Of a stretch of DNA of 64,000 nt, positions 40,121 to 50,367 are shown piece by piece. Position 1 is the first letter of the stretch; every line of letters begins with the position of its first letter. Under the pieces are notes generated by a model. That model was not told where the DNA came from and did not search any database. It worked only from the letters and a program-made list of their open reading frames with translations. The DNA lies in NCBI RefSeq assembly GCF_017916325.1, contig NC_090167.1, positions 1,239,001 to 1,303,000 of the forward strand, in the 5' to 3' direction. The stretch comes from Leishmania martiniquensis (Eukaryota; Euglenozoa; Kinetoplastea; Trypanosomatida; Trypanosomatidae). The translations under genes were made by a program, and so were the position numbers.

Positions 40121-42233
40121 CTGTGTACTGCATGCGTGGAGAAGCGAGGTAAATGTCCTGAAGGAGGGGAAAGGGATGCCTACTCATGGCCTGCGCACAC
40201 TGCCTCTGCCTCTGCCTCCCACCTGCTAAATCCCCTCCCCACACACACGCACGCGCACGCATGTACGCAGAAACACCCCGCAGGCACCTTCGCACACGTC
40301 TCGGTCGTGCTGGTGCTCGGCCCTCTCTCCAACCTTCCACTCCCCCTTTCTGCCTTCCTTATGGCATGACGATCGCTCTTCAACACCTGCCCTTAGTTTC
40401 CTGTTTTGGAGGGAGGGGCAGGCATTGCGTGCGTGCCAACTGCGACTCTGCCTGCGAATAGTGGCGTATCTGACGCTCTTTTGTCCCTCGTTCTCTTTCT
40501 ACATATCTCTTTCCCCCCTCTCTCTGCGTTTCTCATCCGTCTTGCTAGTGACAACTGGTCTTCCGCCTCCTCGCTTTCGTCCCTTGTGCATGGACTGCAC
40601 CTCCCTTTCCCCCTCCCCCTTTTCTCGCGTTCCGTCGTGCGTGTTTGTGTGTGCGCCTTCGTGCCTCTCTGCGCTTTGGCACAACGGGGTGCCCACTTCT
40701 CTATGAAAACGCATTTCCTTTCCTGTCTTTGGCTCTCTCTTTCTCTCTGTGTGTGTCCTCTCCCCCTTCTTGCTGTGTCACTCTGCAGTGCATCACACTA
40801 GTGCCTGTCGCTCTTGTCGTCTGCCTGCTTGTCATGTCGGGCCCCTTTACCGTGAGTGATGGCGGGTGCTCGTTGTCTTCTGATCTGCCTTTCAGTGAGT
40901 GTCTGTCTCTCCCTCTCCTTCACGCCCCTCTTGAGGGTGGCGTTGTGACGCAAGTGCATCGGCGCGAGCAACTTTGGCTTTTCACCCCTTTTTTTCGCTT
41001 GCGCCTCTATACTCACGCATCCTCTCCGCAAAGAAAATACGCCCGTGGCTCTACAGAAAGCCATGCATTCTTGCTTGACCATCAGTAGGCTCAAGAGCAG
41101 GAACGGTGGCCGCTGCGGTGCAGTGCAGATGAGCTGTAAGCAGAACGAATAGAAGTAATCGTGGGGTGAGGTGGAGGTATCGTCAGTAGAGAAGGAGAGG
41201 TACCATAGGAGGAGTGCCAAACGAGCTCGGCACGCTCGCGTCTCTCTTTTTTTTTCTTCCCTTTTCGCTCTCTAATGTGTTTCAAAGCTGCTCGTGGGCC
41301 AGCGCGTGTGTGCTGTTTCTCTTTGTTTTTTTTTTTCGTGTACGTGTGCGTGTGCCTATGGACCAGATCTTCTGGAGGTACTTCTCATCTCTTCCGCCCT
41401 TTTTTATAGCAGTTGCTCGCCTCCCCCCACTTCCTCTGCGCATGGGCGAGTTGTTCTGCTGTTTCCTTTCTGACTCTTTGGTCCCTTTTCTATCCGGGGC
41501 GTGAGTGGACGTCCCTTCCTTCCCCATCCCCCCGCACCACTCATCCCCTCGCACCCTTCATTCCCCAAAATCTCATCGTGATGTCGGCGCACGTGGACCT
41601 CGTCCATTTTTTCCGTACCTTTCCTCTGAATATCTTCAAGTGTTCCCCTAGAGATCGATTCAGCTGCGTGTTCGGGTGTGTGTCGCATCTCTGTTGCGCT
41701 GCCTGCGCGCTTGCCTCTCCCCTGACTGTACCTCTGTGCAGGAGTCCCTCTCTCTCTGGATAGGAGCTACTACAGACAAGTGCCATTCCTTTTGAGCGCT
41801 GCTGCTTCTCCTCCTCCTCTTCCCCCCTTCTCCACGCACACACGCACCTTCCAACCTCTACAAAGACGGCTGCGCAGACGGAGGTACTACAACCTCAAGC
41901 CATTGCTCCTTCTTACCCTTTCTTTCTTTCCTGCCAACTCACTACTGCCCCTTTCTCTGTCTTTACACTCAACCCACTCTTCCTTTCTATGTCGCTTGTG
42001 TGTGCACGCTTTTTTTTTTCATTCGGGTCGGCCTCTCTCTTTCTCTCGGTGGGCTCATGCTGAGCTGTGCCCGCCGCCCCGTGTACATTTCTGTGCGACT
42101 GTCAGAGAATGCGCTCATCCGCACGCTTGTGGGCACCACCTGTTGAGGATAGGGACGCCTCCTCTCCATCCGAGCCCCATTTCGTCGCTGTTGCTTAGCG
42201 CAGGACACCTTCGAAAGGAGCCGTGCGTAGGCA

Positions 42234-42273
42234 TACACACACACACACACACAGACACACGCACACACACACA
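42234..42273. repeat. interrupted (CA)n microsatellite
   Basis: About 40 bases of CA repeats with GA and GC interruptions in the gene-poor region. Confidence 0.88.
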
Positions 42274-43410
42274 GTCGCCCTTCATGACTGCATGCCGCTG
42301 ACAAAGGGTGAGGGGGCAGGAAGTGGCCAGCGCCGGTTGGATTGCTTGCGGCAGCGCCCGGCACCCCGTCTTCCATACCCATCGCCTCCCTTTTTCCCCT
42401 CTCTTGATTCTTTCTTGATTGTTTACCCATCACCGCTACGAAAAAGCGAAACGGAACGAGAGAGAGAGAACCGCCTCCGCTCCTGCTTTCTCTCCGTTTC
42501 TCTTATGTCGATCTTGCACTGCGTGACGAGGCCGCGAAAACCTACGCCCTCCAGGCCCCTCGCACACAAAAGGGAAGAAAAGAATGCTCTGCCTTCGTTG
42601 TCTTGCGTCCGTCGCGCCTTTCTTTTTCGTTTCCTCTTCGCTTTTTCCCATTCAAGGCGTGCCGCAACGCATCGGCCTTTCCCCAACGGATTTCACTCCT
42701 GCGCCTCTTCGTTCCGTCGCTTACCTTTTCGACTTCATCTTTGACAGCGATGGGCTTCTCTCATGAAGTGATTGCTGTCCATCACGATGATCATGTGTGC
42801 CTCTTGCACGGAAATGCCCCCCTCCTCTTCTCATGCCTCCATTTTCTCCCTCTCCCTTTTTCTTTATTCTCTTTCGGTTTGATCCCTGTAATTTCGCTGT
42901 GCTCTTCTGTCTGTGTATCCCCCCTCCCCCCTCTCTGTCTGTGTGTGCTGACCTTTTATATTTCTCTCGTCCTGTTTCTTGTGGGTTGGCGCAAAATGGG
43001 TGTGCCTGTCTTCCGTCTTTCTTCCCCGCCCCGCATCTTCTTTGTGGTGCATCCGTGTGCGCCTCCATGCCTGTCTGTCGCCCCCCCGCACACACGCACG
43101 CGCTCTCTCACTCTCTGAAGTCACTCGTACCCCGATAGCATCCTCACCCAGGCGTTTGTGCGGGGTGGGGGAGCTTCTCTCTCGCGGGTCCGCTTCACCT
43201 CTGCATTTTTCTTCATCGGGTATTACTTAAGGTGACGTCTCTCCCCCCTCTCTGCTTCCTCTCCTCCTCCTGTGCAACTCTCTCTGAAATCGAATGTATT
43301 CCTTTCCGCTCGTCCTTTGCGTGTGCGTCCTTTTTTTCTTCTCGGGTTTCTGTTTCCGCTTTTCGACGCGGTGACGGGCGTGCGGTGGGACAGCCCCATT
43401 GTGGAGGCGA

Positions 43411-43442
43411 CACACGCACGCACACACACACACACGCACGCA
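43411..43442. repeat. interrupted (CA)n microsatellite
   Basis: CA repeats with CG interruptions, about 400 bases before repeat copy B. Confidence 0.85.
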
Positions 43443-43839
43443 CTCTCCTAATAAAGCGACGAAAAGAGAAGATAAGAATGGCAAAGAAAGGAAACAAAAA
43501 AGAAAATACGTGTAAAGCGTTTCGGCTCGACAGATTTTTTTTCGTCGTGTTGTGTTTTTTCTTTTTCTTCTTGCCCTTCTCTTTGTGTTGTCTTTATCTT
43601 CTTCGGCTCGCTCGTCTTCCACTCCAACAACGAGAAGCTCTCAGTGCCCAACCAAATAAAAAAACACTTTTGCCTCCCTCTTTGCTTTCATCTCTCTCAC
43701 TCTCTCTCTATCTGCCTGTTCCCGTCTCTCCTTGTCGCCCCAGCACTGCCCTGATGATGCGGGCTCGCCTCGGTGTCGTAAGGTGGCCCTGTATCCCACT
43801 CTCTTGGAGAAGCCAAGCAGTTCCTTCCCCCCTTCCCAA

Positions 43840-44319
43840 CACATGCACACACACACACACGCAATACCTCTGGCAGTGATATAGGCGAGATACCTGCGAG
43901 GTAGGAAGGTGAGAGTGGTGCGTCTCTGTGAATGCCGACGGTCAGGCCCTGGACGGCGTTGTGTCGGGCGGACCTGCGACGGTGGACACGCCAGTGCCAT
44001 TCATGTGGTGGGCAGAGGGTCAGCGTGACCCGAGCGTGTCTCACCCGGCCCTCAGTCTGTCTACTGGTGCGGGGGGTAGAGCCTGAGCCACCCCGGAGAG
44101 GGACGCGCGGCGTGCCGGCCGGCATAATGGGCGTGGCTGCGAGGCGAGGTGGAGAGCGGCCGGCGGGTGGGGCTTCGGGCAGGGGCGGGGCTCAGACTTC
44201 TGAGTCCGGCGCACCGCTGCAATGGGCGTCTAGCACTGCTTCGTGCCGTGCGATGGGCCTGTGGCGGGCGGGGTGAGGAGTGGCGTCGAGCTCACGCTGT
44301 GGGGCGGAGAGCGGACGCG
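43840..44319 (+). mobile_element. 480-bp dispersed repeat, copy B (retroposon-like, SIDER-type candidate)
   Basis: Same sequence and orientation as 23535-24014, at a constant offset of 20,305 bases over the whole length, so no indel separates them. It lies about 4.1 kb after the stop of the 626-residue protein gene. Flanks differ from copy A on both sides (CCCTTCCCAA before, CTGGGTGCAA after). Confidence 0.75.
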
Positions 44320-45542
44320 CTGGGTGCAAACATGCTGCTATGCCGTCTTCCTCTTTTGGCTCGGAGGGCTTTCTGCGAGAGTGTGGGTCGCTGTGCTCCA
44401 CTGTATGTCGGCGCGCCTGCGCCTGGGCTCTTTGTATGCGCGCTTCTTTTGCTGGCGTCTTTCGTCTCTCTCTCTCCTGCTTCTGTGCCGCATTACTCAT
44501 CCCCGCCTCTCTGCGGCCCTCCTCCGCGTCCCCTCTCCTCCCCGCATTTCGGGCTCTTCATCTTTGCCTTATTTGCTGTGCTTACGCGGGCCCCCCTTTT
44601 TGCTCTCTGGTAAAGTGTATTTTGTAAAGGTGTCCGCCCTTTCCTTCGGTGCATCTCCGTCTCTCTCTCTCCTTTGCTCTTTCTCACTACTCTCTCCGCG
44701 CCTGCAGCCGTCCATGCGCGTTCCGGCAACGCATCTGCGCGCAGCGGGAAGGGAGGCTCACGCACACGCAGGCCAGCACACCCCGCTTATTCGCCAGTTT
44801 GTGAAATCACGTCTCTTTTTTTCCTTTTCGTAAGCGTCTCTCTTCCAGCATTGTCCTTTCTCGTGCGGTCGCGCTGGTTGTTGCGTTTACTTCGCCCTCT
44901 CTCTCATCCTCCTGTGCCTTTTCTGTTCTCTGCGTCACTCCCTCGCCGTTGTTGATGTGGTGCAGGTGGGTGAACTCACTCTGCCTCTGTGTAAGGAAAG
45001 GAGCCGCAATTTGTTGTTGTTTACATAAGTTTCCGTTTTTTTTGTTTCCCTTCTCTTTCCCGGGCGATGAAGAGAGGTGGTGAGGTAGGCGGAGGGGGAG
45101 GAGGAGGAGGCCTTTGTCGTTTCTCCCCTTCCTGCGCATTCCTCTGTCTTCTGATTTATTCCTTTCTCTCCCCCTTTTCTTCTATTGACGAAACATTGCC
45201 AGCCTCTGTGCGGAGCTGCGGCCACGATTTCCCCTTCCCCTTTCCCAACTTTACACACACACGCCCCCACGCCCTCCCCTGTTTAGGAGACCACTCTCCC
45301 GGTCACTGTGCAAAAGAAAAGAAGGGAGAACAAAAAAAAATGGCAGTTTTTTTTTTGCCTGGCTCCCTTACGCTTTCACGTCTGAGACGGTAGTGCTTCC
45401 CTTGTGCGGAGAGTCTTCCCTACCTCCCTGCCTACTGCTCCTTACTGCTGTCTAATGAGCGCCTCATTAACCGCATTGGCAATTTTTTTTCGCTCCCTTT
45501 CTTCAGTCTTTGCGTGCATATGCCTCTCTGTGTGTGTGATTG

Positions 45543-45560
45543 TATATATATATGTATATA
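45543..45560. repeat. short (TA)n run
   Basis: A TA-rich run with one TG interruption, in the gene-poor region. Confidence 0.75.
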
Positions 45561-46410
45561 CGTACTTGGGCTCTCTCCCTGGCGCGCGAAGGCAGAGGCG
45601 ACAGCAATGCCCGTGTTTCTTTTTTTATGAAGTCCTCAAAAGTGTTTTTTCTCCTCTCCGTTTTCTTTCTTCGCCTCTTGTCGTGTTGCCGCTTGCACGA
45701 GAGGGTCGCAGAAGAAGAGGGGAGAGAGGGTGAGCGAAGACAACCCAAAAGACGAGGGGCTGGGGCGAAATGGATGAGGAGAGCGGTAAGCGAATCCGCC
45801 GCTGCCAACGCCACCGCGTAGTTGCCTTTCTCCATCTCTCGGATACCCATACATTAACATGCACGCACAAAAGGGCCCCTCTTTTAATCTCTCCTGTCGC
45901 TGAATCGAGTAGTGACACAAGCGCCTGCACGTTAAACTAAACTGTGAAGAGGGACGTGAGCATCCGGAACTCTTTTCTCTCTTCAGCGTCTCTTTCATCG
46001 CCCCTCCCTCCCTAATCTTTGTTTTCTCGGGGAAGCTCTTTCCTGTCTGGCTCGTGAGAATCGTCAAGTTATTTCGAAGACGTTTTGCTGCTTTGGGGGT
46101 GTGTGCGCGTCACTCTCTCTCGCCTTGACCATCGCCCCGCTCTGCTCTTCACCGCGTCCCCCCTACCATAACGCTACTTCGTATCTTGTCGGTCACTATG
46201 CTCGTTGTAATGTGCTCCCCCTCCACCCTGTTGTACCTCTCCTTTCACCTTCACTGAATTTGTTTATCGGCCACGTGCACTTGGGCGTTTGTGTGTGCCT
46301 CTCCATCTCTTTCTCTGCCCATCGCTTGCGTGGCCTTGTTTTTCCGTCTCAAGTGTCAACGGTACGTGCACCGAAACGACGCCCAAAACGTGCTCACACC
46401 GACGCTCACG

Positions 46411-46429
46411 CACACACACACACACACAC
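46411..46429. repeat. (CA)n microsatellite
   Basis: A pure CA run in the gene-poor region. Confidence 0.85.
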
Positions 46430-48916
46430 TCTGACACGTTCACACGCACATGAAAGGGCTGCAGTCGTAAAGGGCAGACGCGAAGAGTCTCAGCAGCATG
46501 TGTGACTGGCTGGGACATATTGTGTGTGTGTCTACTGTGTGTATCTGTGCACGCCGGCGCACACGCGAGTGCGTCTCTCGCTGCTCTCGTACGCACAAGC
46601 AACATGCGCAGCACCGCATCCCATGGTTTCGTTTGTCTTCTCTCCATTACTTATTTTCCCTCTGTTAGCTTAACTGTCGTTTGTTTCACTGTCACGTAGT
46701 CTCTCTGTCACTCCGGCGCACTGCCGGTGCGGCTCGCCAATTTTACTTCCTGAAATTGCCTCACCCTTTCTTTCTCTCTCCCTTTTTCTTGTTCACTGTT
46801 TCCCCTCTTCTCTGTTAAGCTTTGTTGTTGCTGCGTTGCCGGGTTCATATTTATTCCCTTCATGGCGAGCGTGAGCGCTGCCTCTCACGATTGCTTCACA
46901 TGTTTGCCTATTTGGCTTCGCTTGCTCGCGTTTCTCGCAGGTTTTTTTCCTTTTATGTGCGCCTCTTTTTTTCTCCTTGCCAGGAGTACGTGCCTCTGTG
47001 CATGCATGTCTGTGCAGGAGCGTGTGTGCGTGTGTCCGCGCGGGCAATCTCTGGAGGAGGCGAGCACAATTGATTCTTCTCTCTCTTCTGTGGCCTCAAT
47101 CTCTCACTCTTCTGTACTCGGACTCGACACTCCGGGGTGGGTGGGTGGTGTCAAGAGGGAGGATGCGCAGATGCAGAAAAGAAGCACATTCGGCAGTACG
47201 TCAAGGCACCCACAAAATAGGCATACGGCCATGTACGATGCTCGCTAGCGTCGATGCGTTTCGACTCGCTTCTCTAGCGCCCCCCATCTCTCATCTCTCA
47301 TCTCTCGAATGGCCTTGATCAGGGAGTAAAAGGCAAGGCGCCTGTGCGTGCGCTCGTCACCTCGGCGCTCAGTTTCTTTGTGTGCTCTACGCAAAGCCAA
47401 CTCTGCCCATGCTTTTGCTTACCCTGTTCGATATGTGTAAGTGTCCGTGCACATTTCCACTTCTCTCCCTCTCTCGATCTGTGCCCTTTCCCTCCGGGCG
47501 TCCTGTGCCTCCTCAGCTCTTTTTCTGGCGCAGTTTTAGTTCTCTCTTCCTCTCTCTTTCCGTCACTGTCTCTGCAGGTGGTGCTCAACAGGAGTGTGGT
47601 TGAGAGTGCATGCAGATCTGCACACCTCTGCGAATGTGCCTTTTTTCAGCTTTCTCCTCCCTCCTCCTCTCTATCACTTTACGCCTCTCTCTCCCTCTCT
47701 TTTTTTGTTCCCGTCTTTGCTCAGCCATTTCTTTGTTGTTGTTTTCGTTTGCTCAGTTTGTCTCTCTCTTTCTTTCTCTTGGCTCGGGCTCACTCGACGC
47801 GTGCTATGCTTCCTCCCAGCTGCCTGCCCGTTCGCCTCGCCTTTGCTCTCTCTCTCTGTCTCTGTCTCTCACACGTCTCATTTCTGTCGTTTCCCCTCTT
47901 TTCCCTCCCTTCATTCCCTCCCGCCCCTTCCCTCTTCAATCGATATGGTTGAAGGGTTGCCAGCGGCACACGTCTATTCCTTTAAATATGCCCCATGTCT
48001 CCTCTCAGTTCTCTATCTGTTCCACCCCCTTCCGTGTCTCTCTTCGACGTCGTTCTGCCTTTGCTGCTTTCTCTCTCGTCATTGACGCTCTCGCGAGGGA
48101 CTTGCGGTGTGTGACGACAAGTGTGGGGATCGCGCTCCACTATCACGGCACGGCTGCACTCACGTTGCCTGCCACAGTGCTGTTCGCGACATCCGACTTG
48201 GACAGATCCATAAAAGAGCTGCAAGGAGAAGGAAATAAGTTTGACAATACTACAGCCGTTACATGGCCGACATCTGCCATCCAGCGATGGAGGCCACTGG
48301 GCACGCCGGCTCGCTTTGCGCACCACCGACGCGGAGAAGGGGGCGCTCTGGGGGGGTATCGGTATCTGCGCGGGAGTTAGACGGGGGTGCTCCGCAGCAG
48401 TGCCTCAACAATGCGGCGCCGTTTCCTTTATGGAGAGCTGCACAAGACAAAAGAGTGGAGGCGGGCTGCAGGGAGCGGAGAAGCTCGCTGTGCGCTGCGA
48501 CCGCTCCTGCCCCTTATCCCTCTCCTCCTCGCTTTGTCCCCCTCGAGGCAGCCGCGAATGCGAGGTACGGAAGGCCTGATTCGTGGGTGCTAGTCACCGA
48601 TCCGTGCAGCCTAGTCCCATGCGGCATCTCTGCTGCGTTCCCCTTTGGGATGACGCTGTGGGTTGTGCTCTGGCGCATGGCGAGCGCCTCTCGTCCTACC
48701 CCCTCCTCCAAATTTCGCTGATGTGTCTCCCTTTTCGTTTTAAATCCTCCGCACACGCGCGCAACAAAACTCGCATTGACGCCGCTTTGCTTTGGGCCGA
48801 AGGTGCTATCGCTGCCGCCTCCCTTTCTCGCCTCTCTGCGTTCCTTTGCGCCTCCAACGTATCCTTGCTGAGGTTGCTCGCAGGCCGTGAGACGTTCAAA
48901 CGAGGAATAGCAGAGG

Positions 48917-48940
48917 CACACACACACACACACACACACC
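48917..48940. repeat. (CA)n microsatellite
   Basis: A pure CA run about 150 bases upstream of the dynein-2 LIC start. Confidence 0.9.
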
Positions 48941-49089
48941 GTTTTAGGCGTGCAGATTCGCTATGGATTAGCGGCTACCCCCCTCCACGTTTCTGCCTCG
49001 TACCCATACATTCCGTTTTATTGGTACTCTGCATTGAGTGTGTTGCACCACAGTTTTCTCCGAAGCAGGGGCCAATTAGGGAAGGTGAA

Positions 49090-50367
49090 ATGCCCGGCTC
49101 AATGGAGGATCGCGACCTTCACGCCTCGAGTAACGGTGAGCAGAAGAGCCCCACAGAGCATCTGCAGCGGCCGCGTAGCTCTTCAAAGCCGCGATCTGCG
49201 GAGAGCGCCGAGCCGGTGCCGCCGCAGCCGTCGGAGCTCTCCGAGACCCCGGCTACTGCCGGCGATGGCACCCACGCTCCAATCGTCATCGATCCTACAA
49301 AGGATCTGTGGCAGAACATCACACGAAATGTCAAAGACGCTAACGTAGAGCAGGCGGAGACGAACCTGATCATGGTCGGCGCCCCTGGCAGCGGCAAGAC
49401 GACTCTTCTGAACCGCATCTATACCTCCTTCCAGAGCTCTTCAGGTGGGTCAGGCTCGAAGCGGGTAAAGGCGACGACGGCCCTCGACTACAGCTTCGCC
49501 CGCCGGTCAGAGCGCAACGTGGCACCGGTGGCGCACTTCTGGGAGATTGCGCAAGGGACGCAGTTTGCACAGCTGCTGGACGTCGTGGTGACGCCGGAGA
49601 ACGTGCACACCGTGGTCGCGGCGGTGGTGGTCGACGCGAGCGAAGAGGGGCTGTCTGTGGCGTGGGAGACAGCCACGTACTGGATGCGGCGCCTCGATCA
49701 ACGTGTCGGTGATATTTCGCAGCGAATGAAGGCGAAGGGGTCGACTACGCCAGAGAAGATGTTGGCCCGCGCACAAAAGGCGATCGGGCTCGACCACCCA
49801 GACCTTCAGCGCATGCGACTCAGCGGGGTGCCGATGGTTCTCGTCATCAACAAAATCGACGCGTTCCGTGGTGACACGCAACAGCTGAAGCTTCTATGCC
49901 GTAGTATGCGCTACCTCGCCCATGTTTATGGTGCCCACGTCGTTTTCACCAGCGAGCAGGAAAGCGTGCGATGGCGCGCGCTGATGAACTTCACACTTTT
50001 TCAGGCTCCGTTCGACCCCAAATACCTGCAGACCGATCCAGAGCGGGGTGCTGTCTTACTCACGGCCGATCGTGACAGCTTTTTAGACATCGGCGACCCA
50101 AATGTCAGTCGGCTCGGTGGTGGCAGTGCCAACACCGGCGATGCGGAGCTGGACCGCTGGAAAGTGCCATTCGATGACGCATTTTCGCCAAAGAAGCTGG
50201 CCGAGGAGGACAAGGTGATAGATGACCCGTTCATTCGCCGCTTGTACGACACCGCGGAGGGCGGCTTCGGCGAGCCAGTCATCGATGCCCTGCGGAGGCA
50301 GAAGGACGAGGAGCTGGAGCAGTATCGAAAGAACAGTAACAAAGCTGCCAACGCCAGCAAGGTGTAG
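49090..50367 (+). CDS. DYNC2LI1: dynein-2 light intermediate chain (retrograde IFT motor subunit)
   Basis: A 425-residue light intermediate chain of cytoplasmic dynein-2, the motor for retrograde intraflagellar transport. A Ser/Pro-rich leader of about 75 residues precedes KDLWQNI. Then come the P-loop GAPGSGKTTL from residue 97, TTALDYSFARRS (compare TLALEYTYGRRA in animals) and VAHFWEIAQGTQFAQLLDV (compare IAHFWELGGGTSLLDLI). DHPDLQ, VPMVLVINKIDAF and the CRSMRYLAHVYGAHVVFTS block (compare CKTLRFVAHYYGASLMFTS) follow. The C-terminus keeps the family signature DELRRQKDEELEQYRKNS-like ending (here DALRRQKDEELEQYRKNSNK). The G4-like NKID at about 254-257 is canonical, unlike the human GSKYD. 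The ATG at 49090 is preferred; a second Met four residues on is possible. Confidence 0.93.
   Translation: MPGSMEDRDLHASSNGEQKSPTEHLQRPRSSSKPRSAESAEPVPPQPSELSETPATAGDGTHAPIVIDPTKDLWQNITRNVKDANVEQAETNLIMVGAPGSGKTTLLNRIYTSFQSSSGGSGSKRVKATTALDYSFARRSERNVAPVAHFWEIAQGTQFAQLLDVVVTPENVHTVVAAVVVDASEEGLSVAWETATYWMRRLDQRVGDISQRMKAKGSTTPEKMLARAQKAIGLDHPDLQRMRLSGVPMVLVINKIDAFRGDTQQLKLLCRSMRYLAHVYGAHVVFTSEQESVRWRALMNFTLFQAPFDPKYLQTDPERGAVLLTADRDSFLDIGDPNVSRLGGGSANTGDAELDRWKVPFDDAFSPKKLAEEDKVIDDPFIRRLYDTAEGGFGEPVIDALRRQKDEELEQYRKNSNKAANASKV

Larger units (their letters stand above)
39719..49089. other. 9.4-kb region without a recognisable gene, carrying repeat copy B
   Basis: Apart from the 480-bp repeat (43840-44319), a predicted hairpin (40082-40120) and several microsatellites, this is pyrimidine-rich DNA. 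ORFs of 60-256 codons are present but are Ser/Leu/Phe/Cys-rich translations of CT and TG tracts without domains. The frame of the dynein-2 LIC gene is open from 48583, but the codons before 49090 cross a CA microsatellite and look like translated UTR. Weak small-ORF candidates are treated as findings. Confidence 0.6.

Noticed and set aside
47610..48380. 256-codon ORF in the 9.4-kb gap
   Set aside because: Overlaps equally long ORFs in other frames; low-complexity Ser/Leu content; no domain.
48240..48560. Possible third, diverged copy of the 480-bp repeat
   Set aside because: Only a few short GC-rich words match; no collinear similarity by eye.
48583..49089. 169-codon N-terminal extension of the dynein-2 LIC frame
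   Set aside because: Runs through a CA microsatellite (His-Thr repeats), lacks family similarity, and an ATG at 49090 gives the normal length.
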